In this document: in pieces, positions 13,387-25,863 of the stretch
Position numbering within the stretch: position 1 is the stretch's first letter
Layout of the letters: the number at the start of each line of letters is the position of its first letter
DNA from: Chiridota heheva
Taxonomy: Eukaryota > Echinodermata > Holothuroidea > Apodida > Chiridotidae
Assembly (NCBI GenBank): GCA_020152595.1
Contig: JAIGNY010002177.1
Location: 660,001 to 724,000, forward strand
Length of the DNA stretch: 64,000 nt
Direction of reading: 5' to 3'
Position numbers and translations under genes: made by a program
The notes under the pieces: model-generated
Told to the model about the DNA's origin: nothing
The model's input: the letters and a program-made list of their open reading frames with translations, nothing else
Databases searched by the model: none

Positions 13387-14967
13387 CCTCCCCCCTCTCC
13401 TCCCTATTCATTAAAACTATGAAATTTTTCTTCAAAAACAGGTAGTTTGGGTGCCTCTTCCGCCCTGCCGTGAGTATTCAGGTATTGGGGCAAAAATCTC
13501 CCGATTTCCTGGTAAAACGTGGCGCCCTTACTACCGCACGGGCTGATCTCGAGCTAATCCCAAAGCGTTACGCCGTGCCGATGTGAGGTAGGACAATTAG
13601 GCCCAATTAATGATGCAATCTTTTGACTTTTGGGGCTTGAGAGTTTAGCCTCTGTTCCCCCCTCCACGCCGAGGTAGAAAAAAGGGGCACATTTCAACCA
13701 TCTTTGTAGCCAAAAGAGCGTTCCTCACATCCGTACGGCGAGTTTCTCAGGTCATCTCTAGCCGTGCGGATGTGAGTTTGGCCAATTAGACCCAACCTAT
13801 TCATTAAAAGTATGACATTTTCCTTCATAATCAGGTAGATTGGGTGCCCCTTCCGCCCTGCCGTGAGTATTGGGGTAAAAATCTCGCGATTTCACCGTCA
13901 GAAGTGGCGCCCTCACATCCGCACGGGCTGATCTCAAGTAATTCCATAGCGTTACGCCGTGCCGATGTGAGGTAGGACAATTAGGCCCTATTAATGCTGC
14001 AATCTTTTGACCTTTGGGATTTGAAAAATTAGCCTCTGTTCCCCCCTTCACGCTGAGGTAGAAAAAGGAGCACATTTCAACCATCTTTGTAGCCAAAGGG
14101 GCGTCCTTCACATCCGCAAGACGAGCGTCTCGGGCCATCTCTAGATCTGCGGATGTGAGTTTGGCCAATTAGACCCCCTTCCCCCCTCTCCTCCCTATTC
14201 ATTAAAACTATGAAATTTTTCTTCAAAAACAGGTAGTTTGGGTGCCTCTTCCGCCCTGCCGTGAGTATTCAGGTATTGGGGCAAAAATCTCCCGATTTCC
14301 TGGTAAAACGTGGCGCCCTTACTACCGCACGGGCTGATCTCGAGCTAATCCCAAAGCGTTACGCCGTGCCGATGTGAGGTAGGACAATTAGGCCCAATTA
14401 ATGATGCAATCTTTTGACTTTTGGGGCTTGAGAGTTTAGCCTCTGTTCCCCCCTCCACGCCGAGGTAGAAAAAAGGGGCACATTTCAACCATCTTTGTAG
14501 CCAAAAGAGCGTTCCTCACATCCGTACGGCGAGTTTCTCAGGTCATCTCTAGCCGTGCGGATGTGAGTTTGGCCAATTAGACCCAACCTATTCATTAAAA
14601 GTATGACATTTTCCTTCATAATCAGGTAGATTGGGTGCCCCTTCCGCCCTGCCGTGAGTATTGGGGTAAAAATCTCGCGATTTCACCGTCAGAAGTGGCG
14701 CCCTCACATCCGCACGGGCTGATCTCAAGTAATTCCATAGCGTTACGCCGTGCCGATGTGAGGTAGGACAATTAGGCCCTATTAATGCTGCAATCTTTTG
14801 ACCTTTGGGATTTGAAAAATTAGCCTCTGTTCCCCCCTTCACGCTGAGGTAGAAAAAGGAGCACATTTCAACCATCTTCGTAGCCAAAGGGGCGTCCTTC
14901 ACATCCGCAAGACGAGCGTCTCGGGCCATCTCTAGATCTGCGGATGTGAGTTTGGCCAATTAGACCC
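13387..14967. repeat. Recent 791-bp two-monomer tandem duplication
   Basis: The segment from about 13387 to 14177 is followed directly by a nearly identical copy to about 14967 (offset 791 bp). The copies share private variants such as ATTAAAACTATGAAATTT, TCCGTACGGCG and CAGGTCATC, and differ at only a few positions (for example TTTGTAGCC versus TTCGTAGCC near 14086 and 14877). This looks like a recent unequal exchange inside the array. Confidence 0.85.
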
Positions 14968-16939
14968 CCTCTCCTCCCTATTCATTAAAAGTATGAAGTT
15001 TTTCTTCAAAAACAGGTAGTTTGGGTGCCTCTTCCGCCCTGCCGTGAGTATTCAGGTATTGGGGCAAAAATCCCCGATTTCCTGGTAAAACGTGGCGCCC
15101 TTACTACCGCACGGGCTGATCTCAAGCTAATCCCAAAGCGTTACGCCGTGCCGATGTGAGGTAGGACAATTAGGCCCAATTAATGATGCAATCTTTTGAC
15201 TTTTGGGGCTTGAGAGTTTAGCCTCTGTTCCCCCCTCCACGCCGAGGTAGAAAAAAGGAGCACATTTCAACCATCTTTGTAGCCAAAAGAGCGTTCCTCA
15301 CATCCGCACGGCGAGTTTCTCAGGCCATCTCTAGCCGTGCGGATGTGAGTTTGGCCAATTAGACCCAACCTATTCATTAAAAGTATGACATTTTTCTTCT
15401 AATCAGGTAGATTGGGTGCCCCTTCCGCCCTGCCGTGAGTATTGGGGTAAAAATCTCGCGATTTTACCGTCAAAAGTGGCGCCCTCAAATCCGCACGAGC
15501 TGATCTCAAGCTAATCCCATAGCGTTACGTAGTGCCGATGTGAGGTAGGACAATTAGGCCCAATTAATGATGCAATCTTTTGACTTTTTGGACTTGAAAA
15601 TTTAGCCTCTGTTCCCTCCTTCACGCCGAGGTAGGAAAAAGGAGCACATTTTAACCATCTTCGTAGCCAAAGGGGCGTTCCTCACATCCGCAAGGCGAGT
15701 GTCTCGGGCCATCCCTAGCCGTGCGGATGTGATGTTGGCCAATTAGACCCCCTTATTCATTAAATGAATGAAGTTTTTCTTCATAGACAGGTAGTTTTGG
15801 TGCCTCTTCCGGCCTGCCGTGAGTATTCAGGTATTGGGCTAAAAAAAACCTTTGATTTTTTGGTCAAAAGTGGCGCCCTCACATCCGCACGGGCTGATCT
15901 CAAGTAACCCTATAGCGTTACGCCGTGCTGATGTGAGATGGGACAATTAGGCTCAATTAATGATGCAATCTTTTGAATTTTTGTTCTTGAGAGTTTAGCC
16001 TCTGTTCCCCCCTCTACGCCGAGGTAAAAAAGGGGCACATTTCAACCATCTTCGTAGCCAACAGGGCGTTCCTCACATCCGCACAGCGAGTTTCTCAGGC
16101 CATCTCTAGCCGTGTGGATGTGAGTTTGGCCAATTAGACCGAAACTATTCATCAAAACTGAGAAGTTTTCTTCATAGACAGGTAGATTGGGTGCCTCTTC
16201 CGCCCTGCCATGAGTATTGGGGTAAAAATCTCGCGACTTCATCGTCAAAAGTGGCGCCCTCAAATCCGCACGGGCTGATCTCAAATAATCCCATAGCGTT
16301 ACGCTGTGCCGATGTGAGGCAGGACAATTAGGCCCAATTAATGACGCAGTCTTTTTACTTTTGGGGCTTGAAAGCTTACGCTGTGTCCCCGCCTCTATGC
16401 CGAGGTAAAAAGGGGGCACATTTCAACCATCTTCGTAGCCAAAAGGGCGTCCTTAGCATCCGCACGGCGAGTGTCTCAGGCCATCCCTAGCCGTGCGGAT
16501 GTGAGGTTGGCCAATTAGATCCCCCTATTCATTAAAAGTATGAAGTTTTTCTTCATAAACAGGTAGTTTGGGTGCCTCTTCCGCCCTGCCGTGAGTATTC
16601 AGGTATCGGGGCAAAAATCCTTTAATTTCCCGGTCAAAAGTGGTGCCCTCACACCCAAAGGTTCTCTTCTCAGGTTAATCCCAAAGCGTTACGCCGTGCC
16701 GATGTTAGGCAGGACAATTAGGCCCAATTAATGACGCAGTCTTTTTACTTTTAGGGCTTGAGAGTTGCCGTGAGTATTCAGGCCTCTGTCTCCCCACCCC
16801 CAAAGGTTCCCCTCCACGCCAAGGCAGAAAAAAAAGGCACATTTCAACCATCTTCGTAACCAAAGGGGCGTCCCTCACATCCGCACGGCGAGTGTTTCGG
16901 GCCATCCCTAGCTGTGCGGATGTGAGGTTGGCCAATTAG

Positions 16940-17710
16940 ACCCCTCTATTTATTAAAAGTATAAAGTTTTTGTCATAGACAGGTAGTTTGGGTGCCTCGG
17001 CCGTCCTGCCGTGCGTATTGGGGCCAAAATCTCCCGATTTCTTCGCCAAAAGTGGCCCCCTAACATCCGCACGGGCTGATCTCAAGCTAATCCCAAAGCG
17101 TTACGCCGTGTCGATGTGAGGTAGGACAATTAGGCCTAATTAATGATGCAATCTTTTGGACTTTTAGGGCTTGAGAGTTTAGGCTCTGTTTCCCCCTCCA
17201 CACCAAGGTAGAAAAAGAGGCACATGTCAACCATCTTCGTAGTCAAACGGGCGTCCCCCACCTCCGCCGGCGAGTGTCTCGGGCCATCCCTAGCCGTGCG
17301 GATGTGAGGTTGGCCAATTAGACCCCCTATTCATTATAAGTATGCAGTTTCTCTTCATAAACAAGTAGCTTGGGTACCTATTCCGGCCTGCCGTGAGTGT
17401 TGGGGAAAAAAATCCGCCGATTTTCCTGTCAAAAGTGGCGCCCTTACATCCGCACGGGCTGATCTCAATCTAATCCCTTAGCATCACGCCGTGCCAATGA
17501 GAGGTAGGACAATTAGGCCCAATTAATGAAGGAATCTTTTGACTTTGGGGGCTTGAGAGTTTAGCCTCTGTTCTCACCTGTACGCTGAGATAAAAAAAGA
17601 AGGGCAGATTTCAACCATCTTCGTAGCCAAAGGGGCGTCCCTCACACCCGCACGGCGAGTGTCTCGGACCATCCCTAGTCGTGCGGAAGTGAGGTTGGCC
17701 AATTAGATCC
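16940..17710. repeat. Diverged edge of the satellite array
   Basis: The last two monomers carry many private substitutions (for example CACATGTCAACC, CACCTCCGCCGGCGAG, GCATCACGCCGTGCC) and small indels. The array then stops abruptly at AATTAGATCC followed by a pyrimidine-rich tract. Such edge decay is typical of satellites, where homogenisation fails at the border. Confidence 0.8.
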
Positions 17711-19923
17711 TCCCCCTTCCCCTTTTAATTAAAAGAACTGATATCATTTGAAACATGTTATGCTTGTTGTTCTACATTGCAGATTTGTGATTATTTTATG
17801 CTTTCACAGGCACTATAAATCAATCTTATGGTACATGTACATCTGAAATACTTTTAATTTCAGCAATACTGAGATAGACAACAAATTTTGTTGGTTCGCA
17901 GTTTGACCCCTTAGATACAGTATATATAAAGCAGTGTACTGTTGACAGGACTTTACAGTAACATTATGTACAGTCTTCAAAGATCTTGTCATTATAGTTC
18001 ATTTATTTTGTCATATTGTTTTCGTAGATTGAAAAGGGCATAAATTGGGTGAAGTTCGGTTCCATATGGAGTGTACTCTCTTTTAGAGTTTTTCTATTAT
18101 ATTGCAGTCATTTTTCCCACCTGAATCGCCTTCATGCATGTTGCTTCAAGACCCTTATACTGTATATCTAGAAATAACAAATCATATTCATTAAAGAACA
18201 GTGTATATTAGGGGGAAAAGATATAAGATTTTGAATATAAATCACTGTTTTTTGCAGCCCAGAATGTTAGAAAGGTCAATCTTTACATTGTTAAAATGCT
18301 GTCTTGTCTACTTAAAATTACTCTTTGTGCTACTTGCAAAATATTTGAATTCTGCTTTTGCTCAAACACTGAAAGAGCACAAAAATTCAATTAAAAAACA
18401 CATTTGGGCAAACAAAAATTGTATAGCAAAACCTAAATGATTTGTATAGCAAAACCATCACCAGTTTTTTGACTTCACATGTCATATTTTTTATTCATAA
18501 CCTACAGTATCATTTGATGTTAATTTTTTTTTAAGTATCCCTCAGTTGTTTGAGAGGAAAGTACTGTAGCATCACATTGTATTGGTATTAACTTATCACT
18601 ACCTTTTACTTTTCTTTCAAGATTGTGGCAGAGCAACAGAGAAATCAAATTAGTACTGTATTTATAAAAGAAAAAATGTGCGCTCAAATAAGTGCAGTAT
18701 CAGGACTAGATCAGTATTTACCCATCAGTCATTTAGATTGCATGGAAGCTACAGCAACACCAACTGAGGAAGAATGCTGTGACTGACAGTGATACTGCAT
18801 TGAATGATGTCTTCATCCATTCTGTTTTTTACAGCATACTTCATACATGATCAAATGAAACAAGTGTTGCTATATGTGATATATTGTTTCATGAGATGAT
18901 TCTTTAATATTATATCTTTCTTTGTTTTACCTGCAGTAATTGGATCAATACATTTTGATTTTGGAGCAGTGTAAGACATGAATATGGGTACCACAATATC
19001 TATGCATCAACAGAAAAGGTAAACAAGATGCAGATGGTTTTATGTTTTATGCAAACTATCATTATCGGTGCTTTAGAAAACTCAACTTGGAAAAAGTAAA
19101 GTGTTATGTAACTGGTTAATGGTCAATAATTACCATCTTTAACAATGATGTTATTATCATAAAACAACATTTAAATTGTATAGTGCAACATCATGTTAGG
19201 CATTTCTATGCGCTGTACAAAGAGAAAATGATGGGAAGGAGCAAGAAAATAAGTGGAACTATTGAAGGATTCTTTTAGAATATATTGATGAATTTTGTAT
19301 CCATTTTCCGACACCAGGGTGAGGCATTGATAGATTTGTTAATCTCGAATAGTCTTTTATTTGTAGCACTTCATAGACACATACTTCGAAAGGCTGTCAT
19401 AAGACTAATGACATCTAGAACATTTACCTTACAGTTTTGTGCAAGAAAAAATTGACAAGGAAGTCTAGTTAAAAAGCATATTAAGTTTCAGACAAACAGT
19501 AGCAAATCAAAAGTTAAGCCTTATTAGAGAATGTATAATATGTGATGTAATGCAGTATGATATAAAATATTTTTATAGTGTAATATATTGTCTTTTTTCT
19601 CTATTGACCTAGAGAATTTACTTTTTCCTGTCGGATATGGCAAAGAAAAAACAAATCTAGTTGCTCTCTTTGAAACTATTGTAGATTACATTTTCGAAGA
19701 AAAACGAAGAGCAGTTCCACTCACGAGACAACAAACACTTTATATTTGTGTGAACAATCATTTGTTGTGTTATTTCACAAAGCTTTCAAATACCTAAATA
19801 TAAAGCTAAATTTAATTTACATCATTAACTGATGTCTGGTCTTTAAAGCAAACATATAAAGCTTGCTCAGATGTAAAGTGAAACATACCTGTAGTCCAAA
19901 TCAAAGCTTAAAATCTACAAATG
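17711..19923. other. AT-rich intergenic stretch
   Basis: No recognisable gene or repeat. Two short open frames (18201-18440 and 19588-19797, plus strand) show no family signature that I recognise, and the AT-rich composition allows such frames by chance. A few pyrimidine-rich tracts followed by AG (for example before 19610) could act as splice acceptors, but nothing supports exons. Confidence 0.5.
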
Positions 19924-20320
19924 GGTAGGTGAAAAGCTTTATGTAATTCTTTATATTTCCTTCCTAAATTTCAGTTCTTGAAAATGAGGACAAAGTCTAT
20001 TCCTGAGAGATTGTGGTTAAGGAGTACGGTCAACGCTTAAAAACGTTTGGTTAAAATTTATTTTATTTTTCTCACAAATCTGTGACAATGAATTAATACA
20101 ACAAAACAAACGGGTCACATAATGAAATAGGAACTTCCCCTCACTCATACACCAGAAAAGGAACATAAAGAGAAACACAAATTTGCATATTTTGACCTGA
20201 AAATTCGAAATGCTCTAAAATGGTCAATTTTTAACCGATTTATTTTGTGCTATTCTCCATAGATTTTAAAGCAATTTAGCATAAGTTGCTGCTACACATT
20301 CATATATCTTTAAAGAAGCA
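19924..20320 (+). repeat. Dispersed repeat family R1, copy 1
   Basis: This ~395-bp segment is clearly related to 42033-42430. Shared words include GAAAAGCTTTATGTAATTC, GACAAAGTCTATTCCTG, CTCTAAAATGGTCA and TAGCATAAGTTGCTGCTA in the same order and strand, separated by small indels. I see no coding content or terminal inverted repeats. It is a decayed dispersed element of unknown class. Confidence 0.75.
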
Positions 20321-22639
20321 CTTATACATATGAAGGGTTTAATGCATTGCTTATTTATGATGTGAAGTTGAAACAAGGCTTACATTTGAACCAAAAGAGA
20401 TAAATAAATTATCATTTGATAATAAAGTATTTTCTTTGACTTTTCTTAAGTGTTATGTGAATGTTTGTATTTGTGTACCATTTATCCCCTAATTATTTAT
20501 CTATAATTCATTTGCCTCAAACAAGGATAAACATACTAGTTTTGTATGTATTTTGTGTTTTAGGTTACTGAAGATCTAATGAAGCCACTTTTTAAACTGA
20601 AATAGCACACAGGCTTATTGTAACAGACCTACAAGGTACACATGAATGTCATGCATTCGCAAAGTAATGTGTTGTGTAACACTAAACCAATCCAATAATT
20701 CATTCATTTATTTTTGTCAGAAACAAGAATGAAATGTATAAAAGTAATATTGAAAAGACTTTCTATACAATCTGACCGCCCAGAGAAAAGTTATGTCCAA
20801 TTTTGAAATGCTTATTCTTGAAATGATTTAATAGATAATGGGAAAAGAGTAATGCACAATCAGTTGTAAAAGCTAATTGAATTTGAACAAACAAAAAGTG
20901 TTACAATAATTTAATTGAAAAGTGTGAGGAAGATTTACCAGAGGGAAGGAAAACCATTGTGTTAAAAGTTACCTTTCATTCAAATATTGATAAATATCTG
21001 TTACAGAGGTACATTTTCCCTTAAAATAAAAAAATGCTATCATGATCTTAGTTTAGATATGCTCATTGAGTTTGTGACTTGCTTGTACTGTGGTGGTGCG
21101 ACATTTGGCTATTTATTGGGTTATACCACTTATGTGAAGCCTGAGATAAGACCCTGTGTTAAACATTTAGCCTTTCCTGAAAACAGTTCATTCACACAGA
21201 AAAGGGAATGGACAATTTGCAGTGGCTTAAAATATCTCGATTTCTGTTTGGAACTTGAAAACAATTTGAATTATTCAGATTATCTTCAAGCACATCCGAT
21301 TAAAACAGTATCACAACATTGACAGACTGACAGTTAGTTACAGGGAGATGCAGCACAGCCCTCTGACTACATCACTTGTATGCCTTCTAGTCATTGATTT
21401 CCCTATCATTTTACTCCTCTCAGGCCTTTCCCATGATTGTTTGCGATAGGTTGCCCGAGCCCTAATAATAGTGCTCTAATATTATAGGTACACCTTTCGT
21501 GCAACTTTTTATGATCTTCTATTTGTAAAGAGTTTTATTCCCCCTCCCCCATTCACTCCCAACTGACAGTTTGCCTCACATTGCACAGAAGAAGAAACAC
21601 TTGAATGCATGACATACGGACAGACTTATTTAAAACTGGATTGTTAATTCAACCAAGGCTGGAGTTTCATGTTACGCAGGTGAGTTATAAAAGTTTCAGA
21701 GGTCAACATTCCTACCAGGTGTGTAACAATATGGTTGATAAGGAACAGAGACGTCACTATAAGTGGAGGAGGGGGTGTGAGGTCTCCCTCTCCCCCCCCC
21801 AAAAAAAACAAAAAAAAACGATGGGACGCCAGTTGGAAAATTAACATGGCAGTTAGAAATCCAACCCTTCCTCTTCGGGAAACCCTCATAAATTCACCCA
21901 GTTGGGAAACTGATGCCTCAACCACCACCTCTCTCCCTCCCATCACCACCATCCAGAAGACCCTGAGCCCAATCAGAATACCCCAGCGACGTTCTTGGTA
22001 AGAAGACACAAGTGACTTGGACTTAAAAGTGTCAGCATATCAGGTTTGTGCTTCTATCACAGGGTCTCTAACCTATGAGGTACCACTTTTAATTGGTAAA
22101 CCTCCATACAATGCCAGTGTGATTAAAGTCAAGCGTACATATCAACGTAAATGTAAGCGGCTCAAGCAATGTCATATAACAATTACTTGGACAATGGTCC
22201 CGAACACAATATCTCCCATGGACAATAGCTGCACCACTGATTGTGGTGTAGACAACATTAAAAAAAGTGAGGTGTCCAAGACCCCCTCCAAAGACAAGTG
22301 TTCAAATTTAGCCCAATTCTGAGGGCAATTTTGAAAAGCGAAATATATTTAAACAAAGATTATTCCAATTCTTTAAAATTTCCTGTGAAAAGGGGGTTCC
22401 CCACCCATTCACCCCGTAGCTACACCACTAAGTTCATAGCATATTGAAGTTCCATGCTATTTATATGAAGAAAAAAGTAATAGATATATAATCGACTCAT
22501 TTTCCAGGCGAAATATGATAGCTGTCACGGTATACAATCGTATCTAAGAGTATTTTGTAAACCTCGAGCGTTTACTCCCCCCCCCTCCCCTTTCCTCCCG
22601 CAGTAGCATCAGTTGTTCTTGAGGGGGAGGAGCGCTGTA
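20321..22639. other. Intergenic stretch without a recognisable gene
   Basis: Mostly AT-rich. Open frames at 20987-21322 and 22017-22322 (plus) encode 111 and 101 residues of no recognised family. They lack obvious splice context and are not called as genes. A short C-run/A-run junction near 21790-21820 is low complexity. Confidence 0.4.
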
Positions 22640-22848
22640 GATCGTCTATTGGTGTTGTACATCCGTTTTACGGACATACACTCAATGCGCATGCATTATA
22701 ATCATGACGTACAATTTAAGCCGACAGCGGATCTATTCGAATTGTAATATAACTTTTCTGAAGTTCTTGGTTTGTGATGTGCCTTAAGATGAATTCGAAA
22801 TTATCTTTTTCATAGTTTAAACAACATTTGGTTTTATTTCTCAAACTG
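22640..22848 (+). promoter_or_regulatory. Possible promoter and 5' exon
   Basis: An NRF-1-like palindrome TGCGCATGCA lies at 22686-22695 and a CRE half-site TGACGT at 22705-22710. About 140 bp downstream is a strong splice-donor match, ACTG|GTAAGT, with GT at 22849-22850. The local base composition is less AT-rich than its surroundings. This combination resembles a vertebrate/echinoderm housekeeping promoter with a noncoding first exon, but no downstream coding exon is visible here. Chance is a real alternative. Confidence 0.2.
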
Positions 22849-23149
22849 GTAAGTTTTTTGTTGTTGTGATTTCCATTATTATTTGTACCAGTCGGTTGTC
22901 AATTTTATCACGATTGTTATCTTTCATAGGCTGTTGTGCAAATAGTAGTGCTCACATTGTGACATAAAATGATGTCGTTAATTCCTAAAAGTCGTATCTT
23001 TTATCGTGTATCCATACGATACATATGTGTTCTATAGTTTTAGAGCAAATTGCCCTGATCTAGAACAGAGATTAAATCGAAATTCATCACTCAGAATTCA
23101 AATTGACTGTCACGTGATTTTGATTAAAACTTTCGGGTCAATCGAGGTC

Positions 23150-24925
23150 ATGTTCCAACGGTAGTGGTCCACATGCTATCTAACTGCTTTTTCACCCAGC
23201 ATGTGTTGTTTCCCACGCGTGGTAGAAATTGTCTGGATTTGATTTTCAGTAGTGAAGAAAGTATGGTTAGAAATGTGGTAAGGTAGGGTGTAGTGATCAT
23301 GACCTCATTAGTTTTGATCTGTGTTGCTTCACAAAGGTTTCTCAGGCTAATGAACTGGTTTTAGAGTTCAAGAATGCTAACTTTGCTGCACTTCAGGATA
23401 ATTTGTCATTCGATTGGACTTCTTTGCCAGTGAATTAGATCCATCTAATGCATGGGATGTTTTCCGAACTATAGTTTTAGAGGGTGTAAATAGGTTTGTC
23501 CCATTAGAGAAAGTCTGTAGGTGTAGTCGGCCAGTGTGGATGTCTCGGGACGTTTTGCAGGCTGTTCGGAAAAAGAAGTTGTGGCGTTTTTAGAAATGTT
23601 GTGGGTGTCCTGCGGATCTTGCTAGGTATAACGATCATGACAAGTTCACAAAGGGTTTGATAAGAGATACCAAAGTGCTTTAAAAAAGTTTGTCCAAAGA
23701 GGTTAAGATTATTCCTAATTTGTTTCATTCGCATGTTTGCTCAAAGCAAAAAAAAAGAAAAACCAAGAAGGTTGTTGGTCCCCTTTAGGGTAATGATGGT
23801 CTTACTATCAATAGTAGTAAGGATATGGCGGAGGTTTTGAAAGACTACTTTATGTCTGTTTTTGCTAAGGAGTCCCCTGCTGATGATGTTGTGGATTATC
23901 TTAGTGTGTACTCTTCAATATAGATTAGGAATGTTGATTTTTCAGTTGATGTTGTGTCTCAGAAGTTGAAGGGTTTGAATTGAGAAAACACTCGGTCCAG
24001 ATGGTATACATTCTGCTGTCTTACATGAGTATTCTGATGTTCTTTCTGTTCTCCTGAGTATTATCTTTCAAAAGTGCTTTGGTGTTGGTGTTCTTCCTAC
24101 TGATTGGAGAGTTTCTAAAGTCACTCCTATTTTTAAAAAGGGTGACCACAGTTTGCCTTGTAACTATAGGCAATAGGCCAGTGAGTCTTACTAGTGTTGT
24201 GTGCAAGGTCATGGAGTCCATTGTTAAGGATGTTGTACTAGATCATTTGTTGGTCAATGATTTGTTGAATTTGTCCCAGCATAAGTTCTTACCTAAGATG
24301 TCTTGTGTTTCTAATTTATTGGAGTTTGTTGATGATGTTACTTAACAAGTTGATTCTGGTCAGAATATGAATTTTATTTATTTAGATTTCCAAAAAGCAT
24401 TTGATAAGGTTCCATTAGGCAGGCTCATGTTGAAAACAAGAGCACTTGGTGTGGAGGGAAAATGTGCTAGTTGGATATATTCCTGGCTAGTTGACAGGTC
24501 ACAAAGAGTTGTTTTAATGGTGAAGTATCTCCACGGAAGAAGGTTACAAGTGGTGTTCCTCAGGGTCCTGTATTGGGTCCGCTTCTTTTCTTAATCTTTA
24601 TTAATGATATTGATGTTTCCCTTGGCTCCGGGATTTATAAATTTGCTGATGACACTAAGCTGTACAGGATTGTTGATGATGCTATGGAATCTTCACTTTT
24701 GCAAACTGATCTGGATAAGTTAGTTTCTTGGTCCCAAACATGTCAGATGTCATTCAATGTTGATAAATGCAAAGTTATTCATTTTGTTCAGAACAATTTG
24801 GCTTTTGATTACTGCATGAATGGTTCAAATCTTAGTTGTGTTGATCAAGAAAGGGATCTAGGTGTTGTCATTACTAGCAATCTGAAACGTTCTAAGCAGT
24901 GTGCTTTAGCAGTCGGGAATCTGAC
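23150..24925 (+). pseudogene. Dead non-LTR retrotransposon (APE endonuclease end plus reverse transcriptase)
   Basis: The order is that of a LINE ORF2. The end of the apurinic-type endonuclease comes first: FPTRGRNCLDLIFSS near 23210-23255, then the SDHD motif at 23292-23303. RT blocks follow: LGPDGIHS near 23993, LPTDWRVSKVTPIFKKG near 24090-24142, PVSLTSVVCKVMESIV near 24178, YLDFQKAFDKVP (block A) near 24379-24414, GVPQG at 24552-24566 and the catalytic FADD at 24642-24653. The reading frame shifts several times and has several stops, so it is inactive. Homology stops near 24900, just after the DLGVVIT segment, so the thumb/3' end is missing. The style fits the jockey/CR1/L2 group; I cannot fix the clade. 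Confidence 0.9.
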
Positions 24926-25863
24926 CTCGCGACCTCTCGAATTTTCAACAATTATTGCGCAATCGAAAATTTGAATTTAGAACCTTCGTGACCTAAACAC
25001 AGACGTGAAAATTGATCGTTAATTTCCGAAACTTCCTTTTCAAAATAAACCTCGGATTTAAGACAGAATATAGGTTAAGGTTTCATTGTAAACCTGACAG
25101 GAACATATTTATATCATTTTGCCGTAGTAACGAATAATTCTTTTCGTTACGGCGATAGTCCATACAATTTCCTTGAGCAATGTGTTCTTCCGGTAGACAA
25201 AAATTAAGTCAAAATCGTATTTCACATTTGTGAACATAAATGAGTTTTTCCACACTTGATCTTTCTACGTATATAAACAAATTAACAGGGAATCTGCAAT
25301 ACGATATTTACTAATACGACCTGTACCAGATGTTTTATTTCCAATTTTACGGCGAACGGCGGCCATTTTGGTTTGGGTCAGCCTGTGGGTCAAAACGTCA
25401 CAGAATTAATGAATATGCATGAAGAAGATGACGTATACAGCCAAATATGGTACATGTGCTGAATTTGCATATCTTTCTTCATAGTCTTACTACAATGTAA
25501 AATCATAGATTTCCTAGGGGAAGTCGATGAGCATGGCCTATTTAAAACAAAATGCGGAAATTAAATTACAAGTACATAAATCAAATTATTTCATTAATTA
25601 GTTTAATGATGAAAGTTGAGAAAAAATTATTGGAGTATAATCAGGATTAAGAAAGAAAGAAAAAAGCTCAAGAGGGAATAAAATCAATTGGGGAGAGAGG
25701 GGGGGGGAGGGGGGGGGGGAGTCAAGCAGCCATTGTGGATGCACCTATACACTGAATGTCAGCCTGACCAGAACAAGGTCATGGACACTGCCCCCTTTTT
25801 TTAAATTGAAAAATGCAGTAATATCAAATATGAAAAAGCCCCGCTCACCACTTCTTGAAATTA
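24926..25863. other. Intergenic stretch with a G-rich tract
   Basis: No gene recognised. A poly-G/GA tract occupies about 25690-25722. A short GC-rich patch near 25350-25385 contains GGCGGCCATTTTGG, which resembles a YY1 site. Nothing else in this stretch is assignable. Confidence 0.4.

Larger units (their letters stand above)
1..17710. repeat. Satellite array of ~390-bp monomers with higher-order structure
   Basis: About 45 tandem monomers run from the window edge to about 17710. The anchor word CACATTTCAACCATCTT recurs roughly every 380-407 bp (for example 1, 384, 791, 1567, 1948, 2729). Each monomer has two diverged half-monomers of about 195 bp. Both halves carry a hairpin with a CCGCACGG core followed by CAATTAGACCC or CAATTAGGCCC, so the unit is an ancient dimer. 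C-runs of variable length occur near the half-monomer junctions. The minus strand gives many similar 60-145-residue open frames; these come from repeating the same sequence and are not counted as genes. The array continues to the left of the window. It could be centromeric, pericentromeric or subtelomeric; the sequence does not say which. Confidence 0.95.

Noticed and set aside
110..16935. Dozens of similar 60-145-residue open frames on the minus strand (and a few on plus) inside the satellite.
   Set aside because: They follow the monomer period, vary in start and length with each small indel, and have no domain. They are translations of one repeat, not a gene family.
1..17710. CRISPR-like reading of the array (palindromic repeats with spacers).
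   Set aside because: The whole ~390-bp unit is repetitive, the intervals between hairpins are also conserved, and the window is eukaryotic in character.
1..17710. CENP-B box in the satellite (starting from TTCGTAGCCAAAGGGGC).
   Set aside because: The required central A and CGGG positions of the 17-bp box do not fit, so no match is claimed.
20987..21322. 111-residue plus-strand frame as a host exon.
   Set aside because: No recognised family, no clear splice sites, AT-rich context. A frame of this length is possible by chance.
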